From Spirochaetaceae bacterium (GTDB lineage: Bacteria; Spirochaetota; Leptospiria; Leptospirales; Leptonemataceae), in NCBI GenBank assembly GCA_002730875.1, contig PCBI01000005.1, positions 682,001 through 746,000 on the forward strand: a stretch of 64,000 nt of DNA. Direction: 5' to 3'. Position 1 is the stretch's first letter; each line of letters begins with the position of its first letter. The notes under the pieces are model-generated. The model searched no databases. It saw nothing but the letters and a program-made list of their open reading frames with translations, and was not told where the DNA came from. Shown piece by piece: positions 44,388-54,245 of the stretch. The translations under genes were made by a program, and so were the position numbers.

Positions 44388-45371
44388 TCAAGTGTTTTTC
44401 GTGGAGTGGATCTCCGAACTGGCTTCGATTAATCGCACCAGGCTTTGATTCACCGGCGCTTCCAGACCCACTTTTTCGGATTCGCGAACAATATAGCCGT
44501 TCATGGATTGAATCTCAGTTCTGCGACCCCGGTTCAGGTCCGCAAGCATGCTGGGTTCGTGGAGGGCCGTGGCCGGTATCAGCTTGTCTACCAGATGGCG
44601 GTAATACTCTCCAGGTTCGGACCAGAACAATGGCACATCCATGAACCGTGCCAGGGCAAAGGCCTCTTTCAAGATGTCGCGCATGAGCGATAGGGTCCAT
44701 TCCGTGCGAAGTTCGCCGTAAGGAACGCGGAGCAAGGCCCCCAGCGGATTCAAGCAGGAATTGTAGAGCAGCTTGGCCCAGAGAAAGGATATCATCTCTT
44801 CCGTGTATTCGAACACAAGAGGCGTTTTCGCAAGCATATCAGTCATCGCCTGAGCTTCGGTGCTCCTGGATTCCGCCGATAGCCAGCCCACTTTGCCGGG
44901 GCCGCCGTACACTGTTATGTCCACGAATCCAGGCTCGGCTATTTCATAGCCGGTAATCGTCATCGCGCTCAACAAACGGACGCTTTGAGGATTTGGAGTC
45001 GTCAACCTCAGCTCTTCCTGTATGGTTTCGTAGTTGCCCAGGCCATTCTGGACGTGCATCCAAATAGACGAAGGAGGGTCCGGCAGGCATTTCAGGAGCT
45101 GGCGCACTGCCTCCGCCGTGTCTGTGGCTTTGACGGTAATCAGGATCCAGTCCGGCGAAGACTCCAGGAAGGGATGCTCCGCCAAATTGTTGGACTGGCA
45201 AGCCTGTGGACTATGGTGGCTTTCGCCCAGAATACCGCGAATTCCCAGTCCGTCTCTTCTGATGGAGTCAATGTGGTTGCCCCGGCCTACGAGGAGTACG
45301 TCATGATGGGCGCTCAGAAAACCGCCTATGGCGCTGCCCACGGCGCCGGCCCCGAACACCAGTATTCGCAT
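44388..45371 (-). CDS. 2-dehydropantoate 2-reductase-like (ApbA/PanE)
   Basis: A 327-aa NADP-binding protein. The nucleotide motif FGAGAVGSAIGG is at the N-terminus, the catalytic Lys segment is WAKLLYNSCLNPLGAL, and the substrate segment PSMLADLNRGRRTEIQ is typical. PanE reduces ketopantoate to pantoate for coenzyme A, but many family members have other roles and no other pantothenate gene is here. Its ATG shares one base with the prmA stop (TGATG), so translation is coupled. Confidence 0.86.
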   Translation of the reverse strand: MRILVFGAGAVGSAIGGFLSAHHDVLLVGRGNHIDSIRRDGLGIRGILGESHHSPQACQSNNLAEHPFLESSPDWILITVKATDTAEAVRQLLKCLPDPPSSIWMHVQNGLGNYETIQEELRLTTPNPQSVRLLSAMTITGYEIAEPGFVDITVYGGPGKVGWLSAESRSTEAQAMTDMLAKTPLVFEYTEEMISFLWAKLLYNSCLNPLGALLRVPYGELRTEWTLSLMRDILKEAFALARFMDVPLFWSEPGEYYRHLVDKLIPATALHEPSMLADLNRGRRTEIQSMNGYIVRESEKVGLEAPVNQSLVRLIEASSEIHSTKNT

Positions 45372-46258
45372 CAGGACCGCTTGAACTCCATCACCAGCCA
45401 GCCATCATCCTGCATCTCGTTTTGCAGGCTCCATTGAGGGAAGGCATCCAGAAAGTCCTGCTTTTGCTCCTCGATGATACCGGAAACAACCAGCCTTTTA
45501 CCGGGTAGTTGCGATACCACATCCCTGGCAGAGAGAAATACGTTCAGAGTGATATTCGCCAGAGTAATATCGGCCTCAAAATTCTGGATGTCATTGATTT
45601 CGAATCCGCCTTTTATTACTTCCACCGGATACTCTGAGCCAAAGTTAAGCTCCAGGTTGGATCGCGTGGCATGCACGGCATTACCGTCTACATCAAAAGC
45701 CAGCACCCTGGAAGCGCCGACTCGTAGGGCGGCAATGGTAAGTATACCCGATCCACATCCTGCATCCAGAACCTTCAGGCCATCCAGCGGGTTCTTCTCC
45801 AGCCAGCGCACCATCATACGGCTGGTCGCATGCAATCCGGTTCCAAAAGCCAGCCCTGGATCCAGATAGATTCGTTTTCGGTCGCCGAATCGCAGGTCGT
45901 CTTCGGTGTTTTTGTACCAGGATGGAACCACGGCGAAACCGTCGCCCAGGACGAAAGGGCGATAATGCTCCTTGTAGGCTTCCTGATAGTCGGACTGCTC
46001 AATTGTGCTTTCGTCTATATGATAGTCGTGAATGCCGCAGGAAAGCAATATGGCTTCCAGGTCCCAACGACAATCCTTGCAATCCATGGGAAAATAGAGC
46101 ACCAGGGTAGTATGATCGCCGGAGGGACGGTTTTCCTGATACAGCACTTCGTAGTAGCCGGAAAGATCCGGCAGAACATTCTGGTCCAGCAAGGCGGTGA
46201 GTTCCTGGGCCGAATCCTGGCCCAGATGCAGTTGAATTTCGTGATAGGAAGAACTCAA
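45371..46258 (-). CDS. prmA: Ribosomal protein L11 methyltransferase-like
   Basis: A 295-aa SAM-dependent methyltransferase. The segment GLAFGTGLHATSRMM precedes the SAM motif DAGCGSGILTIAALRVGA (about 165), and the VNITLNVF region is replaced here by TLANITLNVFL, which carries the NPP/NITL-type motif. PrmA methylates ribosomal protein L11. The start overlaps the end of the 609-aa gene by four bases (ATGA). Confidence 0.9.
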   Translation of the reverse strand: MSSSYHEIQLHLGQDSAQELTALLDQNVLPDLSGYYEVLYQENRPSGDHTTLVLYFPMDCKDCRWDLEAILLSCGIHDYHIDESTIEQSDYQEAYKEHYRPFVLGDGFAVVPSWYKNTEDDLRFGDRKRIYLDPGLAFGTGLHATSRMMVRWLEKNPLDGLKVLDAGCGSGILTIAALRVGASRVLAFDVDGNAVHATRSNLELNFGSEYPVEVIKGGFEINDIQNFEADITLANITLNVFLSARDVVSQLPGKRLVVSGIIEEQKQDFLDAFPQWSLQNEMQDDGWLVMEFKRS

Positions 46259-48084
46259 GAGGGCAAAGCTCCAAAGGACTTTTCATAATCCTCGGGATTC
46301 ATCTCGATGACGCCGCCGTAAAGATCGCCGGATTCAAGTCTGTGGGCAAGTGCCCTTGCGAAACAGTGGGTTTCCATTAGAGCCTCTTTAACTTTCTTTC
46401 CGTCCAGCCGCATGCCTTCGTTGGGTTTCAGATCGAATTGCAACTGTTCGTCCGCATTGGATAATGTGGACCCGCCCGCTCTGTAGTCCTCGATGATTTC
46501 GGCAAGTATGCCCCGCACTTCTTCCATGAACTCTTTGATCTGAATCCTGGTTTGTCTTCCGCTCTGACCGCGTCGCGAGTCATGAAAGGACACTTTTTTG
46601 GCATGCTCGACATAGTTGCCGGATTGGGCCGAGTCTTTGGCCGCCCTGTGGAATTCCAGGCATTCGTGGATGTAGGCTTTGTAGTAGTCGTAGGGCTGCC
46701 GGATTTTTTCCAGGCAGTCGGACATGCGCTCCCGGTAGTCGATCTTTACGCCTCCGCGATACGCCGTATGAAGCTTTATCTGCGGAGTGGTTAGCACAAC
46801 GCTGAATTCGTCCTCGAAAAGCCGGAGAAATAGGTACGAGATGACAACCTTATCCGTGTAGGGAACCAGTTTCCATTCTCCTTTGGGATCATATCGTTTG
46901 CGAAGATCATCCATAGGAAAAGCGTTCATAAGCTGCATTCCGTATTGCAGCTCCTTCTGATCATGTCCTTCTTCTCCGGACTCCGGCGTTTCTTCAGCAA
47001 GCTCTTCAGCGGTAGGCTCTTCGCCTTCGAATTCCTCGCTTGTGGCATCGGTCTCGTTGGACTCTTCGGCTCCGGACGCTTCCTCGGCGGGCTTTTCTTC
47101 GTCGCTTTCTGGCTTCTCCGTCTTCTTCTCCGGGGCGCCAGCCGTGCCGCCCGCGGAAGGCTGCGGGGTTGCTTTTCCTAGCTTTTCCGATTCGACCACG
47201 CCAATCATGTTTTCGAATAGCCGGGTCCCTGGTTCGGCCTTCTTCATTTCCGCTCGCTGCGCCAGAGCTACCAGAGCAGGATATACCTGTTCCATAAGCG
47301 TGCGCCAGTCCGCGCGAATCTTCTTTCGCTTGGAGTCATACAGGGAAGAGGCTTTCTTTTGAACTCGCTGCTGCGTTCCAATGGCAAGCTCGGCGGCAAC
47401 CTGGAACGCTTCGCTGTACGGCCTTAAATAGTACAGTTTGCGCAAAAGAGAAAAGAGCGATGGGCGGATGGCATCCAGCGGGACGCTACGTTCCGGATAA
47501 TCCTGGTAGTCGGATAATAGTTCAGAAAGTTCTTTTCTATCGTAGAGCTTGGAGGCGCGTTCCAGAACTTCGACATAGACCGGTCCGCTACGAGATAGTT
47601 CCTTGCGTACTTCTCTGGCAACTGCGGGTTCGGAAAAGAGCAATTCATTGCCCAGGATGTTACACTCCATGAGGGCCCGCTTGCCCTCCAGGTTAATCAG
47701 CGAAAAGAAGGATGGCTTAACCATGTCCTGACCATACGGAGTCAGTCCTTTGAAAAGGCAGTTCAGCTTAATACCCATGCGGGCAAAAAAGCCGGTGGCC
47801 GCCTTCTCTTCCGATTCCAGTTCCTTTCGCAGCTTTGCCTGAGCTTCCAGTTCCTTTCGTCGGTTTTCTCTGGCTACTTCAGAAGGAAGCCTGCTGCCTT
47901 CCCCTGCCGAACCGCCGCGGCCTCGGGATCGTTCTTTTTCCGGCTCCTCTTTCTTCAAGGAGCGTTCGCCCAGCACCTGACCGCCGGATCCTTTGAGCTG
48001 ATCCAGCATCTTTTTTCGGTCCTTGTCCCCCAGGTTCTGGGCTCCAATGGCCTTACGAGTTCTATCGAACTCCATTTCGTCCAT
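46255..48084 (-). CDS. Large cytoplasmic protein of unknown function with acidic linker
   Basis: A 609-aa protein without signal peptide or membrane helix. The N-terminal 95 residues are charged and low in complexity, then comes a domain with many Leu/Tyr helices (about 95-300), then an acidic linker (about 300-370, rich in E, A, S and T), then a C-terminal domain (about 375-609). No known motif is visible. It leads the operon with prmA, the panE-like gene and the EEP gene and is co-translated with prmA, so a link with translation is possible but unproven. The MNT gene runs divergently from 48130. Confidence 0.7.
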   Translation of the reverse strand: MDEMEFDRTRKAIGAQNLGDKDRKKMLDQLKGSGGQVLGERSLKKEEPEKERSRGRGGSAGEGSRLPSEVARENRRKELEAQAKLRKELESEEKAATGFFARMGIKLNCLFKGLTPYGQDMVKPSFFSLINLEGKRALMECNILGNELLFSEPAVAREVRKELSRSGPVYVEVLERASKLYDRKELSELLSDYQDYPERSVPLDAIRPSLFSLLRKLYYLRPYSEAFQVAAELAIGTQQRVQKKASSLYDSKRKKIRADWRTLMEQVYPALVALAQRAEMKKAEPGTRLFENMIGVVESEKLGKATPQPSAGGTAGAPEKKTEKPESDEEKPAEEASGAEESNETDATSEEFEGEEPTAEELAEETPESGEEGHDQKELQYGMQLMNAFPMDDLRKRYDPKGEWKLVPYTDKVVISYLFLRLFEDEFSVVLTTPQIKLHTAYRGGVKIDYRERMSDCLEKIRQPYDYYKAYIHECLEFHRAAKDSAQSGNYVEHAKKVSFHDSRRGQSGRQTRIQIKEFMEEVRGILAEIIEDYRAGGSTLSNADEQLQFDLKPNEGMRLDGKKVKEALMETHCFARALAHRLESGDLYGGVIEMNPEDYEKSFGALPS

Positions 48085-48129
48085 GGCTCTTATACCGGAA
48101 GAATCATTCTACCAATCAATCAAAAAAAA

Positions 48130-48531
48130 GTGGCTCTCATACGATTGGCGCAACCTATGGCCAACATGGTGATGGAAGAGACGCTGACCCTGGAGGATCT
48201 TAAGAAGGCCTGCAACCATGGCTGGGATGATGTAAAAGCAGTAGTGCTCTTTGGTTCTCGGGCCCGTGGCGACGCCAGGCCCCAGGCCGATTGGGACCTG
48301 GGCATTATCTATGAAAGCGACCGGCCGGAGCCGGAGTTTTCGCCTACCGGGGACTGGGATCTCTTTCTCTGGTCCGAAAAGCGATGGGAGGATGGCTTCG
48401 CATTGCAGGTGGAGATTGCAAAGGATGCCGTCATCCTTCTGGATCCCGAAGGCAAGCTTCAGGAGCGATTCGAAAAGATTCGAGAGTATATTCTGCCGCA
48501 TTGGGCGGGATATCTTAAGAAAATGGGCTAA
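48130..48531 (+). CDS. Orphan minimal nucleotidyltransferase (MNT) domain protein
   Basis: A protein of up to 133 aa with the Pol-beta-like motif GSRARGD at 42-48 and the metal-binding pair Asp54 and Asp56 in ADWDL. The start may be GTG 48130 or an ATG at 48157, 48166 or 48172; none has a strong ribosome site. MNT proteins usually pair with a HEPN protein in a toxin-antitoxin pair, but no HEPN gene is adjacent (uvrB is convergent, the 609-aa gene divergent). It may act alone or with a partner elsewhere. Confidence 0.82.
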   Translation: MALIRLAQPMANMVMEETLTLEDLKKACNHGWDDVKAVVLFGSRARGDARPQADWDLGIIYESDRPEPEFSPTGDWDLFLWSEKRWEDGFALQVEIAKDAVILLDPEGKLQERFEKIREYILPHWAGYLKKMG

Positions 48532-48559
48532 GAGACTACGGGCGCGGATCTCAGTTTTT

Positions 48560-50737
48560 TCAACTGCTGGTGTTTTTGGAGCCTTTCTGCTTCGCGGAGG
48601 TTCCTTTCTTCCTCCCCGATTTGCCGGTCGGGTTTCCTTTCTTTGTGCCGCCGCCGGGCGAGGCGCCCTTCCTTGACTTCTTTGCGCTGGTTCGAGTTTG
48701 GCCGGCAGTGCTGAAAGGCAACACCTTTGTTTCGAATGTTTCGAGACTGGCCCCGGATTCCAGAAGTTGCATCGCATCGCGTAGAAGAGCAGCTTTCTCG
48801 AACTCCATATTCTTGGCGGCGGCCAGCATTTCTTCCTTCAGGCGAGCCACCTTCTCGCGTTTGGGCATCTGCGGGTCCAGAACCACCGTTTCTTTGATTC
48901 GGTTTAGCACCTCATCTTCCGTTGCGTCCTCTTCCTGGCTTCGTTCAATGATGTCCTGAATACCTTTACGAATACTTTGCGGCGTAATCCCCATGCGTTC
49001 GTTGTGTTCTTCCTGTACCGATCGTCTTCGGAGGGTTTCGTCGATTGCTGCGCGCATAGAAGGCGTTATGGAATCGGCATATAGAATGGCCCTTCCTTCG
49101 ACGTTTCGCGCGGCCCGGCCCATGGTCTGTATCAAGGACCTGGTATTCCGCAGGAATCCTTCGCGGTCGGCGTCCAGAATGGCCACCAGAGCGACTTCGG
49201 GCATGTCGAGCCCCTCACGCAACAGGTTCACGCCCACCAGTACCTGGTACTTTCCTTTCCTCAGATCCCGTATGATCTCCACGCGTTCGATTGTATGTAT
49301 TTCCGAGTGCAGATAGGCAACATCGATGCCCATTTCGCGCAAATAGTCGGACAGATCTTCGGCCATTTTCTTGGTCAGGGTTGTTACCAGAGTGCGCTGG
49401 TCTTTTTCGATGCGCTTTTTGATTTCCTGGAGAAGATCCTCAATTTGCCCTTTTACAGGTCGAACGTCGATTTCTGGATCCAGAAGCCCGGTGGGTCGAA
49501 TCAGCTGTTCGACACGTCGGGTGGACTTTGCCTGCTCGTAGTCAGCCGGAGTGGCGGAAACATAAAGCACTTTCTTTGCGATTGATTCGAACTCCTGGAA
49601 GTTAAGCGGTCGGTTGTCCAGGGCAGAGGGCAATCGAAAGCCAAAGTCAACAAGCGTCTGTTTACGCGAGCGATCGCCCTCGTACATTCCGCGAACCTGC
49701 GGCAGGGTTACGTGGCTTTCGTCGATTATTATCCAGAAATCTTCCGGAAAGTAATCCAGGAGGCAGGCCGGCGGCTCTCCTGCGTCCCGGCCGGTGAGGT
49801 GACGCGAGTAGTTTTCGATGCCATTGCAGTAGCCCAGCTCGCGAAGCATCTCCATGTCATATCGAGTTCTTTGCTGGATGCGCTCGGCCTCCAGTGGCTT
49901 GCCTTCCTGCTGGAACTTCGCTACCTGCAGCTGTAGTTCGGCATCGATTTTTTCCAGAGCTTCTTTCAGTTTTGGCGGGGAAGTGATGAAGTGCTTGGCC
50001 GGATAGATCACCGCCCTTTGCAGATTATCCAGGATCTTTCCTGTGAGCGGATCAAAGTACGAGAGATTGTCTATCTCGTCGCCGAACCATTCGATGCGAA
50101 TGCCTTCGTTACGATAAGCCGGGAACACTTCCACGGTATCCCCCCGGACGCGAAAATTCCCCCGGCTGAAATCCAGATCGTTTCTTTGATATTGGATATG
50201 CAAGAGCTGTCGGATTACATCGTTTCTTTCAATGGTCAGTCCCTTATCCAGCATCACGAGACTGTGCCGGTATTCTTCCGGCGACCCCAGGCCGTAGATG
50301 CACGAAACTGAAGACACGATGATGACGTCGTTTCGCTCCAAAAGGGATGACGTGGCTCGCAGTCGGAGTCTGTCAATTTCGTCGTTAATTGAAGAATCCT
50401 TCTCAATGTAGGTATCGGAAGAAGGGACGTAGGCCTCTGGCTGATAATAGTCGTAGTAGGAAACAAAATACTCTACTGCGTTTTCCGGAAAGAACTCCCG
50501 GAATTCCCGGTATAGTTGGGCGGCCAGGGTCTTGTTATGGGTCAATATCAGGGCCGGCTTCTGTAGATTTTCCATGAAGCCAGCCATGGTGTAGGTCTTG
50601 CCAGACCCGGTCACTCCGACCAGACAGAGCTGGCTTTCGCCGTCGAGCGCAGCTCTGGACAGTTCCTGTATTGCTTTAGGTTGATCTCCAGCGGGCTTGT
50701 AATCGGCCACCAGGCGAAGCCTGCGATCATCGGACAT
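48560..50737 (-). CDS. uvrB: Excinuclease ABC subunit B
   Basis: A 725-aa DNA-repair helicase-like protein of nucleotide excision repair. Walker A GVTGSGKT is at 41-48, the beta-hairpin region [12 protein letters not shown] is near 93-104, and the UVR motif that binds UvrC lies near 625-660. After it comes a lysine/glycine/serine-rich tail of about 50 residues that most UvrB proteins lack. The ATG shares a base with the stop of the upstream gene (TAATG), so translation is coupled. Confidence 0.97.
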   Translation of the reverse strand: MSDDRRLRLVADYKPAGDQPKAIQELSRAALDGESQLCLVGVTGSGKTYTMAGFMENLQKPALILTHNKTLAAQLYREFREFFPENAVEYFVSYYDYYQPEAYVPSSDTYIEKDSSINDEIDRLRLRATSSLLERNDVIIVSSVSCIYGLGSPEEYRHSLVMLDKGLTIERNDVIRQLLHIQYQRNDLDFSRGNFRVRGDTVEVFPAYRNEGIRIEWFGDEIDNLSYFDPLTGKILDNLQRAVIYPAKHFITSPPKLKEALEKIDAELQLQVAKFQQEGKPLEAERIQQRTRYDMEMLRELGYCNGIENYSRHLTGRDAGEPPACLLDYFPEDFWIIIDESHVTLPQVRGMYEGDRSRKQTLVDFGFRLPSALDNRPLNFQEFESIAKKVLYVSATPADYEQAKSTRRVEQLIRPTGLLDPEIDVRPVKGQIEDLLQEIKKRIEKDQRTLVTTLTKKMAEDLSDYLREMGIDVAYLHSEIHTIERVEIIRDLRKGKYQVLVGVNLLREGLDMPEVALVAILDADREGFLRNTRSLIQTMGRAARNVEGRAILYADSITPSMRAAIDETLRRRSVQEEHNERMGITPQSIRKGIQDIIERSQEEDATEDEVLNRIKETVVLDPQMPKREKVARLKEEMLAAAKNMEFEKAALLRDAMQLLESGASLETFETKVLPFSTAGQTRTSAKKSRKGASPGGGTKKGNPTGKSGRKKGTSAKQKGSKNTSS

Positions 50738-51360
50738 TAGCTTACCTTCTTCTTTGCAGTGAAAACAGCCAGGTTCTCAGCATCCTTGATGTCAATGTCC
50801 AATTCGTCAAACAACTTGGACATGACCATCATGCCTCGCATCAGAGTCAGAGAACTGTTGTATTTCCCGGCCTCAATGTCCCTTTCGATTTCCACTTCTT
50901 TTAATCCGTTGCGGATTTCTATGCGAAAATCCCCGTCTGCTAGCGAGTAGTCGATTTCAATAGGGTTTTGATCGTTGTATTTTACCGCGTTTTCCATTGC
51001 CTCGGTGGTGGCTATGGACATATCGACAATCATCTCATCGGGTACATCGTGCGTTCGAAAAAAAGTCTCCAGCCGCGAACGAACCATCTGAATGGGCGAA
51101 TCCTTTAAGAATCCGGAAACCCGGTAGTGCGTTATGGGCTTTGCAAAGTTAAGGGATTTGAGGATGAATTCGTCGTTCAGCGATTCATGCTTCTCCAGAA
51201 GTCCCTGGACAACCAGATCTTCTAGAGCCTTTAAGACTTCGTCTTCTTGCTCGTTGAGGTTGTAATCGAATGAGAGCCATGCAGCGAAATCCTTATGGTT
51301 TCCCCAGCAACCAGATTCAACCAATTCACGCAATGCGCTGATTACTGCCGGATTCGCCAT
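50737..51360 (-). CDS. RsbW-like histidine-kinase-type ATPase (anti-sigma factor like)
   Basis: A 207-aa protein. The N-terminal 80 residues are helical and could be a winged-helix-like domain. The C-terminal GHKL ATPase has the N-box [15 protein letters not shown] (Glu120, Asn124, Asn130). Such proteins act as anti-sigma factors or serine kinases. No sigma factor, anti-anti-sigma factor or PP2C phosphatase is nearby. It is in an operon with the DMT exporter (1 base upstream) and uvrB (TAATG overlap). Confidence 0.82.
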   Translation of the reverse strand: MANPAVISALRELVESGCWGNHKDFAAWLSFDYNLNEQEDEVLKALEDLVVQGLLEKHESLNDEFILKSLNFAKPITHYRVSGFLKDSPIQMVRSRLETFFRTHDVPDEMIVDMSIATTEAMENAVKYNDQNPIEIDYSLADGDFRIEIRNGLKEVEIERDIEAGKYNSSLTLMRGMMVMSKLFDELDIDIKDAENLAVFTAKKKVS

Positions 51361-51361
51361 T

Positions 51362-52252
51362 CTACTCTTTTTTCTCAGAGCGTCGAAAAAGGGCAAGAAA
51401 AAGATTTCCTGCGAAAATTAGGCTCGCGCCCAGAATACCAGAGACTCCCGGAATCTCCTGTAATAGAAAGAAACCGGCTACAAGGGCAATCGGGATTCGA
51501 AGACTGGAAACAATACTACCGGCGGTGGCCGACAAATAGGCGTAGGATCGAGTTAGGAACCACTGCCCTGCCACGCCCAGCGATGCGGAAGCCAGAACAA
51601 AAAGACCGGATGGAGCCTGCAGTTCTCGCAGGGAGACGATGGCCAGAGGCAGTGTAGCCACAGTTCCCACCGCGAACATCCAAAGCAAGATCTCTTCGGC
51701 ACGCGCCTGCATGGCGGCGCCGCGCAAGGATAATATCGCCACTGCTGCAAGCAAACCGGACCCAATACCCCACAGGTCGGCGGTGGAAATGGTTCCCGTT
51801 GAATACAAAGGGTACAGAACGTACAACGCAATTCCGCTCAAGGAAAAGCCCAGCACCAGAAGCATTCGTCGATCCGGTATTTCTCTAAAAATGGGGATGG
51901 CCAGTATGGCCACGAAGGCCGGATAAGTCATATTTAGAACGTTGGCGGTGGCGGCTTCACCCCGGGATACCGATTCGTAGAAAAAAAGCAAGGCAAGGGT
52001 ATTGAAGATCGCTCGCAAGTAAACCGGCATTGGCACCTTCCAACGGAATGCAAGTCCGGCGTTGCGAAATAAGTAGATAGAGAAGAAAAGCCCGAGTAAG
52101 TACCTTACAAAAGCGAATAACTCGGAGCCCAGATCCGGATTGTAGATGCTTCCCAGTCGAACAAAGAATGTGGCAAAATAGAAACTCAAAGCACTGAGTG
52201 CATTAAGCATAATGCCGTAGAGCTGTGTTCGATGGTAAATCGATTGACTCAT
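51362..52252 (-). CDS. EamA/DMT-family transporter
   Basis: A 296-aa inner-membrane protein with about ten hydrophobic helices in two EamA repeats. The family exports amino acids, nucleosides or other small metabolites; the substrate cannot be told. ATG 52252 has GGAG 7 bases ahead and is preferred to the longer frame. It is the first gene of the exporter / RsbW-like / uvrB operon. The nitrilase-like gene starts 28 bases away on the other strand. Confidence 0.88.
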   Translation of the reverse strand: MSQSIYHRTQLYGIMLNALSALSFYFATFFVRLGSIYNPDLGSELFAFVRYLLGLFFSIYLFRNAGLAFRWKVPMPVYLRAIFNTLALLFFYESVSRGEAATANVLNMTYPAFVAILAIPIFREIPDRRMLLVLGFSLSGIALYVLYPLYSTGTISTADLWGIGSGLLAAVAILSLRGAAMQARAEEILLWMFAVGTVATLPLAIVSLRELQAPSGLFVLASASLGVAGQWFLTRSYAYLSATAGSIVSSLRIPIALVAGFFLLQEIPGVSGILGASLIFAGNLFLALFRRSEKKE

Positions 52253-52280
52253 GATCGCTCCGAAACGAACAGGAAGAATC

Positions 52281-52997
52281 ATGGCGATTCTGAAGGTAAG
52301 CATTTTTCAAAAGAATCTGACCGAAGGCCTGAACCTTTCCCTTCATAAGAAACTTGCTGCGCTAAAATCCGATTTCCTGGTGTTTCCGGAGTACTTTGCT
52401 GTCGATGGATCAATCAAGGATCATAAATCCCTTGCGGATCGTACAAAATTCGCTCTGGACTGGCTCGGAAAGCTCAGCGAATCTTACAAGGGCGTGGTTA
52501 TTGGCGGCACGGTGATTCGGGAAGTAGAAGGCCAATACTTCAACGCCATGCCTGTATTCTATGAGGGACAGCTTGTGGATTGGTACCACAAGAGGTTTCT
52601 CACTGAAAATGAAGAGCCTTTTCTGGCTGTCGGCAAAGAGCCCGGAGTTTTCATACTCGGCGGTCATCGATTTGGCGTGCTTATTTGCGCCGATGTCCTC
52701 AAGCCGGAGTACATAACGGAATTGGCTCAGCAAGACGTAAGACTTATCTTTACCGTTATGAACTCTCCTTTCAAAGATGAATCCGTGGACGAGAAGCATC
52801 AAAGGGATGAGAAGCTCTATTGTGGCCCGGCCAGAGAGCAGGGGCTGACAATCATCAAATGCTGCTCCACCGGCACCATATTCGGTCGTCGATTGCAGGG
52901 GCGATCATTGGCGGTGACTCCTTCCGGTATCAGCTGGAGGGTGGCGCCCGACGAAGAAGATCGGGAAATACTGAAGACCGTAGTGCTCAGTATTTGA
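52281..52997 (+). CDS. Carbon-nitrogen hydrolase (nitrilase superfamily)
   Basis: A 238-aa cytoplasmic hydrolase. The catalytic triad is Glu37 (VFPEYF), Lys104 (YHKRFL) and Cys136 (ICADVL). It lacks the glutamine-amidotransferase and NAD-synthetase parts. Substrate unknown; amidase, nitrilase or omega-amidase are possible. ATG 52281 has GGAAGA 5 bases ahead, so it is preferred to the ATG at 52251. Confidence 0.88.
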   Translation: MAILKVSIFQKNLTEGLNLSLHKKLAALKSDFLVFPEYFAVDGSIKDHKSLADRTKFALDWLGKLSESYKGVVIGGTVIREVEGQYFNAMPVFYEGQLVDWYHKRFLTENEEPFLAVGKEPGVFILGGHRFGVLICADVLKPEYITELAQQDVRLIFTVMNSPFKDESVDEKHQRDEKLYCGPAREQGLTIIKCCSTGTIFGRRLQGRSLAVTPSGISWRVAPDEEDREILKTVVLSI

Positions 52998-53158
52998 GGT
53001 CGGCGGTCCGGTTTCACGGCTTCTCAGAAAGACCTCGAATCCGGCCTGCTTTCTGGGTCCAGGGTGTTCGCGCCAACCTTTGCATACTTTCTCAACAGCG
53101 GACGTTACAGTTCCGAACACTGTTTTGCGAGATTTCGCGGCTCATTTTCCGTCGTTGA

Positions 53159-54079
53159 TCAATGGCCGAAGAGTATTCTGCTGATGCGCGCAAAGAAGCG
53201 CGAAAGATGGTAATGGGTCATTCCCGCCATTCGTTTATGCAAACCCGCTTTCAGCTGAAAGACCGCTTCGGCTATGAGCGGAAAGTCAGGTAATCGTTCG
53301 CTGGACTTGAGAATCATGAGGCCAATCAGATCGAGGATCTCTTCGTAGCTTTTATCCAGGTGTGTCTTCCACTCCTGGAAGTTCTTTTCCAGGGAAACGT
53401 AAGTCTCCAGTTCATGCAACCCCATGGGATGACCGAGCCCATCTTCGATCTTTTCGCGCAGCCGCTGAAAGCTCTGATCGAGAATGACACTGGAAAGCTC
53501 CAGGCTACCGCCCATCAAGTCCAGAGTGTATGGATCTGACTGACCGGTAATCTCGGCCATGGTGGCCGAAGGTATCAGATGGAACGGTACGCATACCCCT
53601 CGACTAATGATGGTTTCTTTGAGCAGGGACAGGTCTTCCACAAGCATCATGAAACGGCTGTGTTCGGGCGGCTCTTCGAGAGTCTTTAGGAGAGCGGTTT
53701 CCGCTTCATTTTGAATAAGATCGGATCGGGGGAAAAGGATGAACCTCCTCTCCGACTTAAAGGGCGGATACATCAGTCTGGTCCGAATCAACCATCGTAC
53801 AGTAAATGGGGCGGGTTGCTTTTCGTCGCCTATGAGCACCCGATCTTCCGGAAACAGAATGTAATCCGGGTGCTCCTGTCGGGCAAAGAGGCGACAGGAG
53901 GGACATTGGCCGCAGCCATTTCCTGTTTCGCAGAGTGAGCTCTGGATAAACCATTCGGCGGCACTGAATCGGCCCACGCCAGCGGGCCCGTGAAGAATAA
54001 GCAACGGAGGCGCCGATCCATTCAGGTAATGGTCCAGCATGGAGCGGGCAATTGTCTGTCCTTTAAGCTGGAAAGGCAT
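53159..54079 (-). CDS. holB: DNA polymerase III delta' subunit-like
   Basis: A 306-aa clamp-loader subunit. The P-loop is GPAGVGRFS (31-39) with Arg37 where active AAA+ subunits have Lys, in line with delta' being ATP-inactive. The zinc module has Cys50, Cys56, Cys59 and Cys62, and the SRGVC segment corresponds to the family's SRC motif. It loads the sliding clamp together with gamma/tau. It appears monocistronic; a structured leader with a terminator lies upstream. Confidence 0.88.
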   Translation of the reverse strand: MPFQLKGQTIARSMLDHYLNGSAPPLLILHGPAGVGRFSAAEWFIQSSLCETGNGCGQCPSCRLFARQEHPDYILFPEDRVLIGDEKQPAPFTVRWLIRTRLMYPPFKSERRFILFPRSDLIQNEAETALLKTLEEPPEHSRFMMLVEDLSLLKETIISRGVCVPFHLIPSATMAEITGQSDPYTLDLMGGSLELSSVILDQSFQRLREKIEDGLGHPMGLHELETYVSLEKNFQEWKTHLDKSYEEILDLIGLMILKSSERLPDFPLIAEAVFQLKAGLHKRMAGMTHYHLSRFFARISRILFGH

Positions 54080-54140
54080 ACGGTCAGGGCATCAAGTCCG
54101 ATCTTTCCTGCAATACTAACCGAAAAAATGCTGGAAAAAG

Positions 54141-54173
54141 AAAAAACCCGGCCTCCTCATGTGAAGGGCCGGG
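54141..54173 (-). terminator. Intrinsic terminator in the holB leader
   Basis: On the minus strand a 7-bp G/C stem (54167-54173 with 54147-54153, 13-base loop) is followed by six T residues. It ends 61 bases before the holB ATG, so it may be an attenuator or end a short RNA. Confidence 0.75.
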
Positions 54174-54204
54174 CTGCATCTGAACACACTCTTTCCCGAT
54201 CTGT

Positions 54205-54245
54205 CGCCGATTTTTCATCGGCGCGGATACTCGCCGAAGCGAGTA
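54205..54245 (-). ncRNA. Two hairpins upstream of the holB-leader terminator
   Basis: Minus-strand stems: TACTCGC-TTCG-GCGAGTA (54228-54245, a canonical C-UUCG-G tetraloop) and CGCCGAT-GAAAA-ATCGGCG (54205-54223). With the terminator they form three hairpins in about 105 bases. The tetraloop is stable only on the minus strand, which supports transcription in that direction. A small RNA or leader is possible; no promoter stands out. Confidence 0.5.
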
